DNA of 53,943 nucleotides from Ignavibacteriales bacterium (GTDB lineage Bacteria > Bacteroidota > Ignavibacteria > UBA10030 > SZUA-254), in the NCBI GenBank assembly GCA_016218025.1, contig JACRFD010000056.1:1-53943 (forward strand). Reading direction: 5' to 3'. The notes under the pieces are model-generated. The model made no database searches, had not been told where the DNA came from, and saw only the letters and a list, made by a program, of their open reading frames with translations. Below, piece after piece: positions 16,428 through 25,639 of the stretch. How positions within the stretch are numbered: position 1 is the stretch's first letter; every line of letters starts with the position of its first letter. The position numbers and the translations under genes are program-made.

Positions 16428-17339
16428 TTACTCCTCATTGTTCAGATCTTTTTTCGGTATTGAAAACTTGAATGCAATTGAATGAGCGGCAGTTTCTTCT
16501 AATTTGAATTTGTATATATGCTCGCCTGCCGGGATATCTAAATTAATTTTATCCGGTTTCCCAGGTACAACATCCATCATATCTTGATATGTAATGCCAA
16601 GTGATTTTGTTGTCGTTAGCGGTTTCATAACTATTCTACTATCATTCTCCCAGACTGATACCGAATACTTCTGCTTACCCTTCATAGCACTATCAAAATT
16701 CAACCGTCCAATAATTTGTAATTTCGTTGGACCTACCACCCTTATTTGAACATTTTTTTGATTGGAACTTGTGTAATATGTAATTAATTTTTCTTTAATG
16801 ACTGCAGTCACTACTTTATCATAAATCAGTGGCTGCAAATCGACTTCTGAGGATCTATTTTTTTTGTTTTTGGAATTGACGCCAAATTTTAAAGCAGCCA
16901 TACTGAAATCTTTGGCATCTAAAGAAAACTCATACATATGTATTCCGGTTGGTACATCTATTGAGAACTTTCTGCTTTTCCCGGGTATAAAATTTATACT
17001 CTTAAATGATGCGTCGGATTTTGAAGTAGTGGTTGAATAAAGCTTCACAATTTTATTCTCCTCAGTCACCTTAATCGAATATATTCCTTCCGCAGAATTA
17101 TCTCTTTTCATCACCAACCGGGTTATCATCTCCAGTTTTGCAGGTCCCTCCAATTTTATCTTAATAGGATTGTCCTTTGACAGCATGTAATAAGTTTTTT
17201 CTTTCCCACTTATGATTAATTGGGTGTCTTTTCCATTGATCGGTGATAGTGGTACAGTTTTCCCAGCAAAGCATAAAAATGGTACGGCAAGGGATAGTAT
17301 TAATGCAACGAAAATTGTTTTCATAAGAAATTTATTCAT
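16428..17339 (-). CDS. Exported protein of two tandem copies of an unknown domain
   Basis: A 303-residue protein of unknown family with an N-terminal signal peptide (IFVALILSLAVPFLCFAG). The rest is two copies of one domain of about 115 residues: GPAKLEMITRL / GPTKLQIIGRL, YSIKVTEENK / YSVSVWENDS, YSTTTSKS / PLTTTKS, and FSIDVPTGIHMYEFSL / INLDIPAGEHIYKFKL. Both look all-beta. I take the ATG at 17339, preceded by GGA; a GTG at 17363 overlapping the pgsW stop is the alternative. It sits between pgsW and the beta-barrel gene with no gaps, so a periplasmic role in handling or exporting the polymer is plausible but unproven. Confidence 0.75.
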   Translation of the reverse strand: MNKFLMKTIFVALILSLAVPFLCFAGKTVPLSPINGKDTQLIISGKEKTYYMLSKDNPIKIKLEGPAKLEMITRLVMKRDNSAEGIYSIKVTEENKIVKLYSTTTSKSDASFKSINFIPGKSRKFSIDVPTGIHMYEFSLDAKDFSMAALKFGVNSKNKKNRSSEVDLQPLIYDKVVTAVIKEKLITYYTSSNQKNVQIRVVGPTKLQIIGRLNFDSAMKGKQKYSVSVWENDSRIVMKPLTTTKSLGITYQDMMDVVPGKPDKINLDIPAGEHIYKFKLEETAAHSIAFKFSIPKKDLNNEE

Positions 17340-17362
17340 GATATTCCATAATATGATAATCA

Positions 17363-18493
17363 CTAAATAGAATTGGTTATTTGAATTTCTTGCTTCTTCT
17401 TTTTGAATAGATAATGTTTGACATCAATTCTAATCATAACAAAAACAATTAGCCCTAATAATATTGTCAGCATGATTGTGTTTGATACCGAATATCTATC
17501 TTTGAAGAATAAAGTTCCTTCCCCTAATTTTGGAGCTGTCTCAGCAACCTCAACGGGGAAATCATATTTTAACGCAATCTTTTCAACTTCCAGCAAATTA
17601 ATGACAGGCATACCTTGTTCGGCCATTTGATTAATTACAGCCCGAACAGGAAAGTTTTTTACTGCGAGATGCTGTGTTAAACCGGGTGGTATAAGACGCG
17701 AGTTTTGAGACCCTCCGACTGATGCAACTCCGCCGCCAATATTTATGTAACAAGCGATTGCCTTACCTTTACTTTCCGACTTATAAAGCTCCATCCTGGT
17801 ATTGATATTATTTTCAAGAGCAGGTTCGCTAATCAAACGTACATTATTCCTCTGGATAGCATCTTTAATTAAATTTCTTCCTTCCGGTGAGAGTCCACGC
17901 CCATTATCGGATCCGCCGCCTATTGACGCGGCAACTGATTTGAACTGGAAGATTCCTTTTTGTCTTAATATTTCTTCCATGTCAAGCCAGGTCATATTCG
18001 GAACATTTGCGCCCCAATCAGACGCACCGACCGAGGAAATTATAATTGGTTGAAGTTCCATTACTTTACAAGCTGCTAAGAATGAAATATTCCATGCCGG
18101 GAATGACCCTGTCATGCCAACCGCCACGGTACTATGCTTCTTTATTTTTGCTTTTATCAGCATGTCAACAAAAACTGCGGCATAATTTGGATTAGTGGAT
18201 AAAATCTTAGAAGTTACCACTCCACGATCTGAAGTAATTAATGTATTTTCTTGTCCAATAATTCCTGTAGAATACGGATCGTTTTGCTTGTCGATTTTAA
18301 GTCCCAAATTTTCACTATGGTTTTTGATTGTTTGAAGTGCTACAAGCGAAAGCTGAGATGCTTCAAGTTTTTTGTCAAAATTAGGCTGTCTTTCGGGCTG
18401 AGCTGTTTGTTCAGCAACAAAAAATATTGCAATCGATAATAACGTAAGCGCAATCAGCAATGTGTTCGATGGTTTTCCGTCAGTCCATTTCAT
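17363..18493 (-). CDS. pgsW: Poly-gamma-glutamate system protein PgsW
   Basis: A 376-residue membrane-anchored protein of the family annotated as 'poly-gamma-glutamate system protein'. It has one hydrophobic segment near each end (about 10-28 and 340-360, TIMLTILLGLIVFVMI) and a large soluble part with Gly-rich blocks typical of the family: VAVGMTGSFPAWNISFLAAC, IISSVGASDWGAN and SIGGGSDNGRGLS. Its biochemical activity is not established. The ATG at 18493 overlaps the pgsC stop by four bases (ATGA), and AGAGGA lies ahead of it. It follows pgsB-pgsC, which supports the assignment. Confidence 0.82.
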   Translation of the reverse strand: MKWTDGKPSNTLLIALTLLSIAIFFVAEQTAQPERQPNFDKKLEASQLSLVALQTIKNHSENLGLKIDKQNDPYSTGIIGQENTLITSDRGVVTSKILSTNPNYAAVFVDMLIKAKIKKHSTVAVGMTGSFPAWNISFLAACKVMELQPIIISSVGASDWGANVPNMTWLDMEEILRQKGIFQFKSVAASIGGGSDNGRGLSPEGRNLIKDAIQRNNVRLISEPALENNINTRMELYKSESKGKAIACYINIGGGVASVGGSQNSRLIPPGLTQHLAVKNFPVRAVINQMAEQGMPVINLLEVEKIALKYDFPVEVAETAPKLGEGTLFFKDRYSVSNTIMLTILLGLIVFVMIRIDVKHYLFKKKKQEIQITNSI

Positions 18494-18981
18494 ATGATCC
18501 AATCCTCTCGTAGAAATACCTCACCTCCCGTTATAATCATTAAAATAAGTCTAATCATGATGGCGGCAATAATCATTGTGCTGATAGTTTTGACGACACC
18601 TTGTCTTTCCATCCAGTTTGCAATTAAACCGGGAATAATTAAACCTATCGTTTGAAGTTCTACTGTTAGGTAACTCGTTTGTATAATCAATATTTCGCGT
18701 GATAACCAGCCGAATAAAAATCCAATCAAAATCACCATAACAGTTCGCCTTCTCCCGTATATGAACATGTAATTAGAAAGAAATTTTATCGAACCGAAAG
18801 TCAACAAACTAACCAATATCGTCCCGACAATCCTTAACGGATGATGAAGCATAAGCGCGACATATCCTGGAACAACCATACCTCCAGCGGCTAATCCAAG
18901 TGTTTCAGTAAAAATCAGACTTAGAATTAATCCAATACCGACCGATTGGATAATTATATCTTTTGCGGCTTCAGTATACAA
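18490..18981 (-). CDS. pgsC: Poly-gamma-glutamate biosynthesis protein PgsC/CapC
   Basis: A 163-residue membrane protein. IQSVGIGLILSLIFTETLGL, then AAGGMVVPGYVAL is the unmistakable start of PgsC/CapC; about five hydrophobic segments follow, including MVILIGFLFGWLSREILI and MIIAAIMIRLILMI. PgsC forms the membrane complex with the amide ligase PgsB. I place the start at a TTG (18981) with an AAAGGAAA box; a longer frame up to 19035 is unlikely given the family N-terminus. It overlaps the end of pgsB by 11 bases. Confidence 0.92.
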   Translation of the reverse strand: MYTEAAKDIIIQSVGIGLILSLIFTETLGLAAGGMVVPGYVALMLHHPLRIVGTILVSLLTFGSIKFLSNYMFIYGRRRTVMVILIGFLFGWLSREILIIQTSYLTVELQTIGLIIPGLIANWMERQGVVKTISTMIIAAIMIRLILMIITGGEVFLREDWII

Positions 18982-20146
18982 GTTCTTTTCCTTTATTTGT
19001 GAAGTGAAGTAATAGTTCTTCTCCAAAACCAACAATATTGCCGACCCCTAACACAGTGGTTGATGAATTTGTTAGCGCAACCACATGTTGAAATACTTCC
19101 TCCGGCGGCTGTGAAGAAAAGTCCGATATTGATTTTGCAGATAAGCCAAGCGAGATTGCTTTATTGTATAGAGCGGAAGTAAACTCTCCGACTAAAATAA
19201 AATGATCCGCAGGTAATTTCTTAGCAATTAATTCCGCCAGACTCTCAGTTCTTTGGATTCGATCTTTTCGACAATTTACAATTACTACAATTTTTTCTTC
19301 TTCAGAGATATAACTTTTTAAGAGATCCCAGATGATCAGATATGAATCAGGATCGTTTGCGGCAAACGCGTTGACAAATTTAATTTCTTTTTCGAAATAA
19401 TGGATTTTATAAATCCTCAGGACACCGGGATCGGGTAAAGATTCGTGCATCCCCTTCAATGCTTTTGCGCTCGACACTCCGGCATGTTCACACACGGCTA
19501 ATGCCAATGCTACATTATCTTTATGTTCAAGGTAGGAAAATCCACTCATCATTTCATCCGTTACTCGATCAGAATTAACAAATTGTATTTGTGAATTTCT
19601 TTTTTTACCTATCTCTTCAAAAACAGGTAAATACTGTTTTTCGGATGTAAACAAAACAGCATTATTTGGAACCGTATTTGATAAAGATTGTGCAACATCT
19701 TTTACTGTTGGTCCCATTTCATCAAGATGATCTGCTCGAACATTTGTGATTACTCCGATTGTTGAATGAATCATATGATGTTCTGCAAGAAGCTGATTCG
19801 GAGGAAGCACAGCCATACATTCAATTACAAGTGCGTCAACCTTGGATTCCAATGCTTTTCTAATTATTTTTAATTGTTCAATTATATTTGCTTTGCCGAC
19901 CCTTGTAATTGGAACTTCTGAACCATCTGGATGAATCATGCGCGCTTTTGTTCCGGTTGTTTTTGCAAAAGTTTTAACACTGCCGCCGCGCATTCCTCCT
20001 GCAATTAAACGAGTAACAGATGATTTACCACGCGTTCCATTAACATGGATCCTTATCGGTATCTGTGAAACTTTTTGTTGATGAGTTCGGTATTCCCATA
20101 CTCCTAAACCAATTAACAATATCAAAAGAACGACTGCAAAGATCAT
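18971..20146 (-). CDS. pgsB: Poly-gamma-glutamate synthase PgsB/CapB
   Basis: An ATP-dependent amide ligase of the Mur-ligase superfamily that links glutamate through gamma bonds. The 391-residue protein begins with a single hydrophobic anchor (about 2-17), then the P-loop NGTRGKSS (residues 36-43), KTTGTKAR, ECMAVLP, and NVRADHLDEMGPT, all characteristic of PgsB/CapB and different from folate or UDP-MurNAc ligases. The ATG lies 12 bases after the stop of the large secreted protein gene, so it appears to share its transcript. No PgsA/CapA gene, the usual third essential component in Bacillus, is present in the window. Confidence 0.92.
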   Translation of the reverse strand: MIFAVVLLILLIGLGVWEYRTHQQKVSQIPIRIHVNGTRGKSSVTRLIAGGMRGGSVKTFAKTTGTKARMIHPDGSEVPITRVGKANIIEQLKIIRKALESKVDALVIECMAVLPPNQLLAEHHMIHSTIGVITNVRADHLDEMGPTVKDVAQSLSNTVPNNAVLFTSEKQYLPVFEEIGKKRNSQIQFVNSDRVTDEMMSGFSYLEHKDNVALALAVCEHAGVSSAKALKGMHESLPDPGVLRIYKIHYFEKEIKFVNAFAANDPDSYLIIWDLLKSYISEEEKIVVIVNCRKDRIQRTESLAELIAKKLPADHFILVGEFTSALYNKAISLGLSAKSISDFSSQPPEEVFQHVVALTNSSTTVLGVGNIVGFGEELLLHFTNKGKELVY

Positions 20147-20158
20147 TTCATTTCCATG

Positions 20159-23100
20159 TTATTTTATTAAAATCATTTTATTTGAAGAACGAGTTAACAT
20201 CTGGTTAGTTTGCGGATCAAACGCTTTAAAAATGATGAAATAAACTCCGCTCGGTTGGTTTTGTCCGTCCCATTGCACTGTTCTGTATCCTTGATCCTGC
20301 ATCCCATCAACTAATGTGGAAACAACTTGTCCCGCAACGTTTATTATGTTCAATTGCACCCGCACAGTCATGGGAATTGAGTAACCGATAGTTGTTGTTG
20401 GATTGAATGGATTAGGATAATTCTGCTCTAAAATAAATTTATTTGGAATCTGAACGTCATTTGTTTCATGTGCCGAAAGAGAAATTCGTGAGATGTTAGA
20501 TAAATCAATAATCGAAGTCCCCTTGCCTGAAATTTTATACTCATGAAGTCGATTATCGCCGTCAATAACTTCGATTTTGTATTGGACGTTTATATCTTTA
20601 ACATCCCACGATATGTTCAGTACACTCTCATCAGAAACAATATTAATGGGAGCAGTATAAATATCCTTTGTGAAGATTTCTGCAAATCGTTGAGTCGAAT
20701 ATCTCACGTCAAAACACCCTTCTGGTGGAGCCGGCGGAAGCGAATATTTTTCCAAATCCCGATTATTATTTCCGAAAGAAAAGAATAAAGTTCTTTCACC
20801 CCGAGAAGTTCCAAAATTAATCTGATTCATATTTAAGAAGCTGTTTCCAGTAATTTCAATATCAGACGAATTCGGCATCACTTCCTTTGCTAATAATCCT
20901 GAAGTTGATAAAACAATTTTTCCGTTTTGATTTACCTTCACCCAATATCCTTTTCCCGGATTGATTGTATCAGACTTTGCATACCCGGAACCACTAGTGT
21001 ATCCAAAATATTGTGTAAGGATCGTGACTGGTAATATAGGAATAATGTTTATAGTCGATATCGGTTTATATAATGATCCAATCATGTTCCAACCTGCCAA
21101 AACATCAATTGTATCATTTGAAACTCTTAATCCGCCAATAGCAACATTCTCAGCGGCAGGGAACTTTAACCAATATCCACTTCCAACCTTCAGAGTATCA
21201 TTTAGATTGTAACTATTCGAATACGAAAAAGCAGGCGAATTAGCTGCGGAGAACAATGCCTCTTTACGAAAATCAGCGACGTTCAGTGGAACAGAGATAA
21301 GATTCCATCCACCTTCAACAGGCAGATTTAATAATGCTGAAGTAGTTGTGTCCAAAACATAGATCGAAACTTTTTGACTATCGAGCAAAGTCCCGTCCGA
21401 AGCATAAATGGTAAGATTATACGAACCAATTTGCGCTGGCAGTGGATTCCAATTGAATGAACCATGCCCATTAGTACTATCAAAAAAAATCGCACCTACA
21501 GGAAGATTGTTCGCACTCAAGGTTGGGATTGAACCGTCAGGATCAGATGAAATAATTGCAAAACTTAGTAATGACCCCGGCACGATGACCTTACTTCCTA
21601 TTGCGTCCAATTTGGGTGGATGATTTACCAATTGGTATGTTGTATGAAAAATACCGTGACTACCTGTGCCGACATAAAGATTTAAGGGATCGGCATTATC
21701 GGTCTCAATTGAATAAATCTCTAAATCATTCAATCCGGTATTGAACGTAGTCCAGTTGACTCCGTTATCTATACTCATAAATATTCCGTCTCCAAAAGTC
21801 CCGACGAAAAATACATTCCTGTTTAATGGATGCTGCAAGATTGCTCTTACGGAATGAGTAATTGGAAGTTGAACATATAAATTCCAGTCAGCACCCGAAT
21901 TTGTGCTCTTGTAAATTCTGCCGCTATCAGAACCAGAATATAAAATGTTACTGAATTGATGATCAATTGTAATGGTTCTAATAAAACGATCTTGGCTTAA
22001 GAAGCCATTTAAATTAGTTACTTGCGTCCAACTGCTTCCTCCGTTAATCGATCGAAAGAGGTAGCTGGAATCTGATCCGGCATAAATTAAATTCGGATTA
22101 GAAGGATCTATTTCCAATGCACGTATTGAAGTTCCGGAAGGTATACCTGTACTTGAAGACGTCCAACTTGTTCCTCCATTTATTGATTTATAAACACCGT
22201 TACCAGTCCCAACATATACTAAATTTGAATTCGACGGGTGAACTGCTAAACTTCGAATGAATTTATTAATAGTCGACGAATCGGTTATCGACCAAACATG
22301 ACCTCCGTCTATACTTTTATAAACACCTGTACCATAATCTCCGGCGTAAACCAAATTACTGTTGTTAGTAATACCGATAGCAGTAATAGAATTCGATGTT
22401 TTAAGTGTATCGGCACTTATCCAGCTTGCCGTTTGATCCGACGAAAGCCAGATGCCATCGCCAAAATCGGTGCCAAGAATAATGTTTCCATTTCCATTAA
22501 TTTTCAAAATTCTACCGGCAGTACCAAGCATTCCGTTATTGCTAGCTTGCCATGTAAAGCCCGAATCAATGCTGTGAAATACTCCTTTTCCTTCTGTTGC
22601 AGAGAAGATAATATTTTTTGTCAATGAATTGACGTCAATATCATTTATTGAGGCAATACTCCCGGGCAATCCTGTTGCAGCTAACCACCCGTTATTTATA
22701 TCTCCTAAAGGTCTGTAATAAAATTTCCCTAAAGAATCTGTTCCGGCATATCTGTATTTTTCTGTGAACGCTACAGAATTAATTTTTTCATCAAGAATTG
22801 GATTCAGAGTTGTGCCGGCATTTATATCAGACCAATTTGTACCGGCGTTAGTAGATTTATAAACTCCCTTCGCGGCTGTGCCTATAATTAGACTTGAATC
22901 AGGCTTGTTAGAACTTATCGCTATCGATTTCACACTACTACGAATTCCTGTAGGCCATTGCAACTGCAGCCAATTTGTTCCTCCGTTTCGTGTTCTGAAT
23001 AATGCGCCGCCTTGAACTATATCTAAGATCGATCCGCCGACATAAAGCGAATCCCGTCCGTAAACTGCTACAGACCATAATCTCGACATTGTTTCACCTG

Positions 23101-23593
23101 TCGTTGGATCGGTTACTATAACAGTAGTCCAAGAAGTCCCAAGGTTGGTGCTTTTAAACATACCCGACCCGTAAGAAGCGGCATAGATGAATCCTGTATA
23201 TTTATCGTATGCCAGAGATCGAATTGAATTAGTCGTTGATACAGATAATGTCCAGGTATTGCCTCCATTTGTTGTCTTATAAACTCCATCGTTTGTACCT
23301 GCAAATACAACTGTATCTGAGAGTACTAGAATTGACCTCACGTGTGTATTGGTTAATCCGGTTTTATAATTTAACCAGGTAATTCCGCCATCTATACTTT
23401 TGAACACTCCCCACCCGAATGCGCCGGCATATAAAATATTTTGATTGCTGGGAGAATGTGCAATTGCTTTAATATTTTTAGAAAAAGGTCCATTGCCAAT
23501 CCAAGTCTGACCATTTAAACCCGAGAATATCAAAGTAAAATTTAATGTCAGAATAATATATGCACGATAGTATTTTAACCTTTGAAAGAACAT
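20159..23593 (-). CDS. Large T9SS-secreted beta-propeller protein
   Basis: A 1144-residue exported protein. After a signal peptide (about residues 10-28) come about a dozen Asp-box/BNR-type repeats (NGGNTW, DGGITW, NAGTNW and similar) spanning about 30-650, forming one or two sortilin/YCF48-like beta-propellers. A cadherin-like Ig domain follows (about 655-745, PPKLDAIG ... YASDG), then two GWN..(S/G) ... YW(L/V)K units (about 755-900), and finally a type A T9SS sorting domain (NYPNPFNPTTTI ... GVYFIIFKA). GGAGTT lies ahead of the ATG. It is the first gene behind the promoter at 23868-23896 and is joined to pgsB. Ligand and role are unknown. Confidence 0.85.
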   Translation of the reverse strand: MFFQRLKYYRAYIILTLNFTLIFSGLNGQTWIGNGPFSKNIKAIAHSPSNQNILYAGAFGWGVFKSIDGGITWLNYKTGLTNTHVRSILVLSDTVVFAGTNDGVYKTTNGGNTWTLSVSTTNSIRSLAYDKYTGFIYAASYGSGMFKSTNLGTSWTTVIVTDPTTGETMSRLWSVAVYGRDSLYVGGSILDIVQGGALFRTRNGGTNWLQLQWPTGIRSSVKSIAISSNKPDSSLIIGTAAKGVYKSTNAGTNWSDINAGTTLNPILDEKINSVAFTEKYRYAGTDSLGKFYYRPLGDINNGWLAATGLPGSIASINDIDVNSLTKNIIFSATEGKGVFHSIDSGFTWQASNNGMLGTAGRILKINGNGNIILGTDFGDGIWLSSDQTASWISADTLKTSNSITAIGITNNSNLVYAGDYGTGVYKSIDGGHVWSITDSSTINKFIRSLAVHPSNSNLVYVGTGNGVYKSINGGTSWTSSSTGIPSGTSIRALEIDPSNPNLIYAGSDSSYLFRSINGGSSWTQVTNLNGFLSQDRFIRTITIDHQFSNILYSGSDSGRIYKSTNSGADWNLYVQLPITHSVRAILQHPLNRNVFFVGTFGDGIFMSIDNGVNWTTFNTGLNDLEIYSIETDNADPLNLYVGTGSHGIFHTTYQLVNHPPKLDAIGSKVIVPGSLLSFAIISSDPDGSIPTLSANNLPVGAIFFDSTNGHGSFNWNPLPAQIGSYNLTIYASDGTLLDSQKVSIYVLDTTTSALLNLPVEGGWNLISVPLNVADFRKEALFSAANSPAFSYSNSYNLNDTLKVGSGYWLKFPAAENVAIGGLRVSNDTIDVLAGWNMIGSLYKPISTINIIPILPVTILTQYFGYTSGSGYAKSDTINPGKGYWVKVNQNGKIVLSTSGLLAKEVMPNSSDIEITGNSFLNMNQINFGTSRGERTLFFSFGNNNRDLEKYSLPPAPPEGCFDVRYSTQRFAEIFTKDIYTAPINIVSDESVLNISWDVKDINVQYKIEVIDGDNRLHEYKISGKGTSIIDLSNISRISLSAHETNDVQIPNKFILEQNYPNPFNPTTTIGYSIPMTVRVQLNIINVAGQVVSTLVDGMQDQGYRTVQWDGQNQPSGVYFIIFKAFDPQTNQMLTRSSNKMILIK

Positions 23594-23930
23594 TATAAAC
23601 TCCTTGATGGTAGAGTTATTAAATAGTAAAAGTCTGTTTTATGATTTATAAATTTGAAGAATTCGATCTAAGAGGGTGGTCGGTGTTGGCAAGAATATTG
23701 GAGCAAGATTTTGGTCGGAATAAAAATAACTGAGCGGGCTATTATTTCCATATATTCCTTAGTATTTTGTGAGCAAATTCGTTTTAATCTAAAACGATGA
23801 ACTTTAAAGTAAAGTTCCGAAATATTATTATAATTTTTTCATTATCAATTGATAATTATTTAAATCCAATATATATAATATCGATAATTATGTCAAGTAT
23901 ATATGGCTATTTTGTGTTTTTTGGCACATA
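23594..23930 (-). promoter_or_regulatory. Leader region of the pgs operon with three palindromes
   Basis: A 337-base AT-rich region without coding sequence. It holds the promoter at 23868-23896 and, between the predicted transcript start and the gene, three short palindromes: ATTATCAATTGATAAT (23841-23856), GAACTTTA-AAG-TAAAGTTC (23799-23817) and GTTTTA-ATC-TAAAAC (23781-23795). These could be operators or RNA hairpins in a leader of about 270 bases. Confidence 0.6.
23868..23896 (-). promoter_or_regulatory. Near-consensus promoter of the T9SS protein-pgs operon
   Basis: Minus strand TTGACA (23896-23891), a 17-base spacer and TATATT (23873-23868). The -35 is a perfect consensus match. Confidence 0.8.
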
Positions 23931-25628
23931 TTAATATCCCTTTGCTGATCCTCCCTCCCTGAAATCAGGATTTGCATAAATCATATTCTTTTCAGGATCA
24001 ATCAGTATCGCCTGAACAGCGCCATAATAATTTTCTTTTTCACATGGATTTTGACCTTTGCTTTTCAAATTCTGATTAACATCAATCGGTAAACAGAATT
24101 TCTCATAAAATAATGTATCAGGCATCCATTGGTGATGAAAACGAGAAGCATTAACAGCACTTGAGATATCCATCTTAAAATCAATCACATTGATTATTGT
24201 CTGAAGTACTGAAGTGATAATCGCAGACCCACCTCTCCCGCCTAAAATCAAAATCGGTTTCCCGTCTTTTGTAACTATAGTCGGAGTCATTGAACTAAGT
24301 GGACGTTTCCGAGACTCGATAGCATTAGCATACCCGCCAATCAATCCATAACTATTCGGAATGCCCGGCTTTGAACTGAAATCGTCCATCTCATCATTTA
24401 AAAAAAATCCGGCACCATCGACTATCACCTGACTGCCAAATATATCGTTGATCGTGTAAGTTACAGATACACAATTTCCAAAAGAATCAATCACAGAATA
24501 ATGAGTGGTATTTGGATGGTCTTTCACATTAACAATTCCGGGCTTAATATTTCCCGATAAAGTCGATTTCATCGTGTCAATATCTGACGATCTTTCCCGT
24601 GCATATCTTTTTGATATGAGAACACCAGTTGGCACTTTTATAAACTCAGGATCACCTAAATATTCAGATCTATCTGAATATACCCGCTTCATCGCTTCGC
24701 TTATGACATGAACCGATTTCGATGAATGAAAACCCATAGCACCAATATCATATCTTTCGAGTATATTCAACAATTCAATTAGGCATATCCCGCCTGAACT
24801 CGGAGGAGGAACAGAGAGAATTTCATAGTTCCGATAAGTTCCCTTTATGGGTTCTCTGATTATCGGTTTGTAATTTTTTAAATCCTCTTTTGTTATTAAA
24901 CCACCACCCCGCTTCATTTCGTCAACAATTAAATTCGCAGTCACACCGGAATAAAAATCGTCAGCGCCATAATCTCTGATACGAATTAATGTCTTAGCTA
25001 AATCATTTTGCCGAAGGGTGTCGCCTTCAACATATCGATTTCCATTTTTAAAGAAGGTTTTAACTGTGGATGGATAAGAACGCAGATCTGCTTCATATTC
25101 AATAATTTTCTGCTCAAGCCGGCTGTTCACAATAAATCCATTCCGGGCTAACTCGATTGCGGGAGTGATAACCTCCTTCAGTTTCATAGTCCCATAAAAT
25201 TCAAGTGCTTTGATCAAACCAGCCACCGTGCCCGGAACTCCCGACGACATTGCACCACGAAGTGAATAATTGTTCAGTATTGATGTGCTATCAATATACA
25301 TATCGCGCCAAGCTGCTGCCGGCGCAGTTTCCCGAAAATCGATAACAACAGACTTCCCTGCTTTGTCCCGGATAAGCATAAATCCTCCGCCGCCAATATT
25401 TCCTGCCTCAGGAAAAACAACTGATAGAGCAAACCCCACAGCAACGGCAGCATCGATTGCATTTCCTCCATTTTTTAAAATATTTACTCCTACTTCTGTT
25501 GCAACGGCATCGGAAGAAATAACCATCGCCTTTTTGGCTATTTCGGTCTGCGCATTACCAGCAGTAAAAAATATGATTATTAAAAATAAATATGCCGGCA
25601 GAAAACATCTAACCGATCCTGATATCAT
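23931..25628 (-). CDS. ggt: Gamma-glutamyltransferase
   Basis: A 565-residue exported enzyme that cleaves or transfers gamma-glutamyl groups and matures by self-cleavage. A signal peptide (about 8-26) is followed by the large-subunit motifs (VGVNILKNGGNAIDAA, GNIGGGGF). The cleavage site lies before Thr374 in NTTHYSV, which becomes the nucleophile of the small subunit. GSQVIVDGAGFFLNDEMDDF, RKRPLSSMTPTIV and GGRGGS are also typical. The lid sequence resembles the E. coli enzyme more than B. anthracis CapD. It is transcribed toward the pgs operon and lies just upstream of that operon's promoter, so a role in trimming or anchoring the polymer is possible; glutathione metabolism is the alternative. 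Confidence 0.93.
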   Translation of the reverse strand: MISGSVRCFLPAYLFLIIIFFTAGNAQTEIAKKAMVISSDAVATEVGVNILKNGGNAIDAAVAVGFALSVVFPEAGNIGGGGFMLIRDKAGKSVVIDFRETAPAAAWRDMYIDSTSILNNYSLRGAMSSGVPGTVAGLIKALEFYGTMKLKEVITPAIELARNGFIVNSRLEQKIIEYEADLRSYPSTVKTFFKNGNRYVEGDTLRQNDLAKTLIRIRDYGADDFYSGVTANLIVDEMKRGGGLITKEDLKNYKPIIREPIKGTYRNYEILSVPPPSSGGICLIELLNILERYDIGAMGFHSSKSVHVISEAMKRVYSDRSEYLGDPEFIKVPTGVLISKRYARERSSDIDTMKSTLSGNIKPGIVNVKDHPNTTHYSVIDSFGNCVSVTYTINDIFGSQVIVDGAGFFLNDEMDDFSSKPGIPNSYGLIGGYANAIESRKRPLSSMTPTIVTKDGKPILILGGRGGSAIITSVLQTIINVIDFKMDISSAVNASRFHHQWMPDTLFYEKFCLPIDVNQNLKSKGQNPCEKENYYGAVQAILIDPEKNMIYANPDFREGGSAKGY

Positions 25629-25639
25629 GACATTTGATA

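Noticed and set aside
20159..23593. Internal tandem repeats as a recent DNA amplification
   Set aside because: The Asp-box repeats are diverged at the DNA level and are typical of beta-propeller blades.
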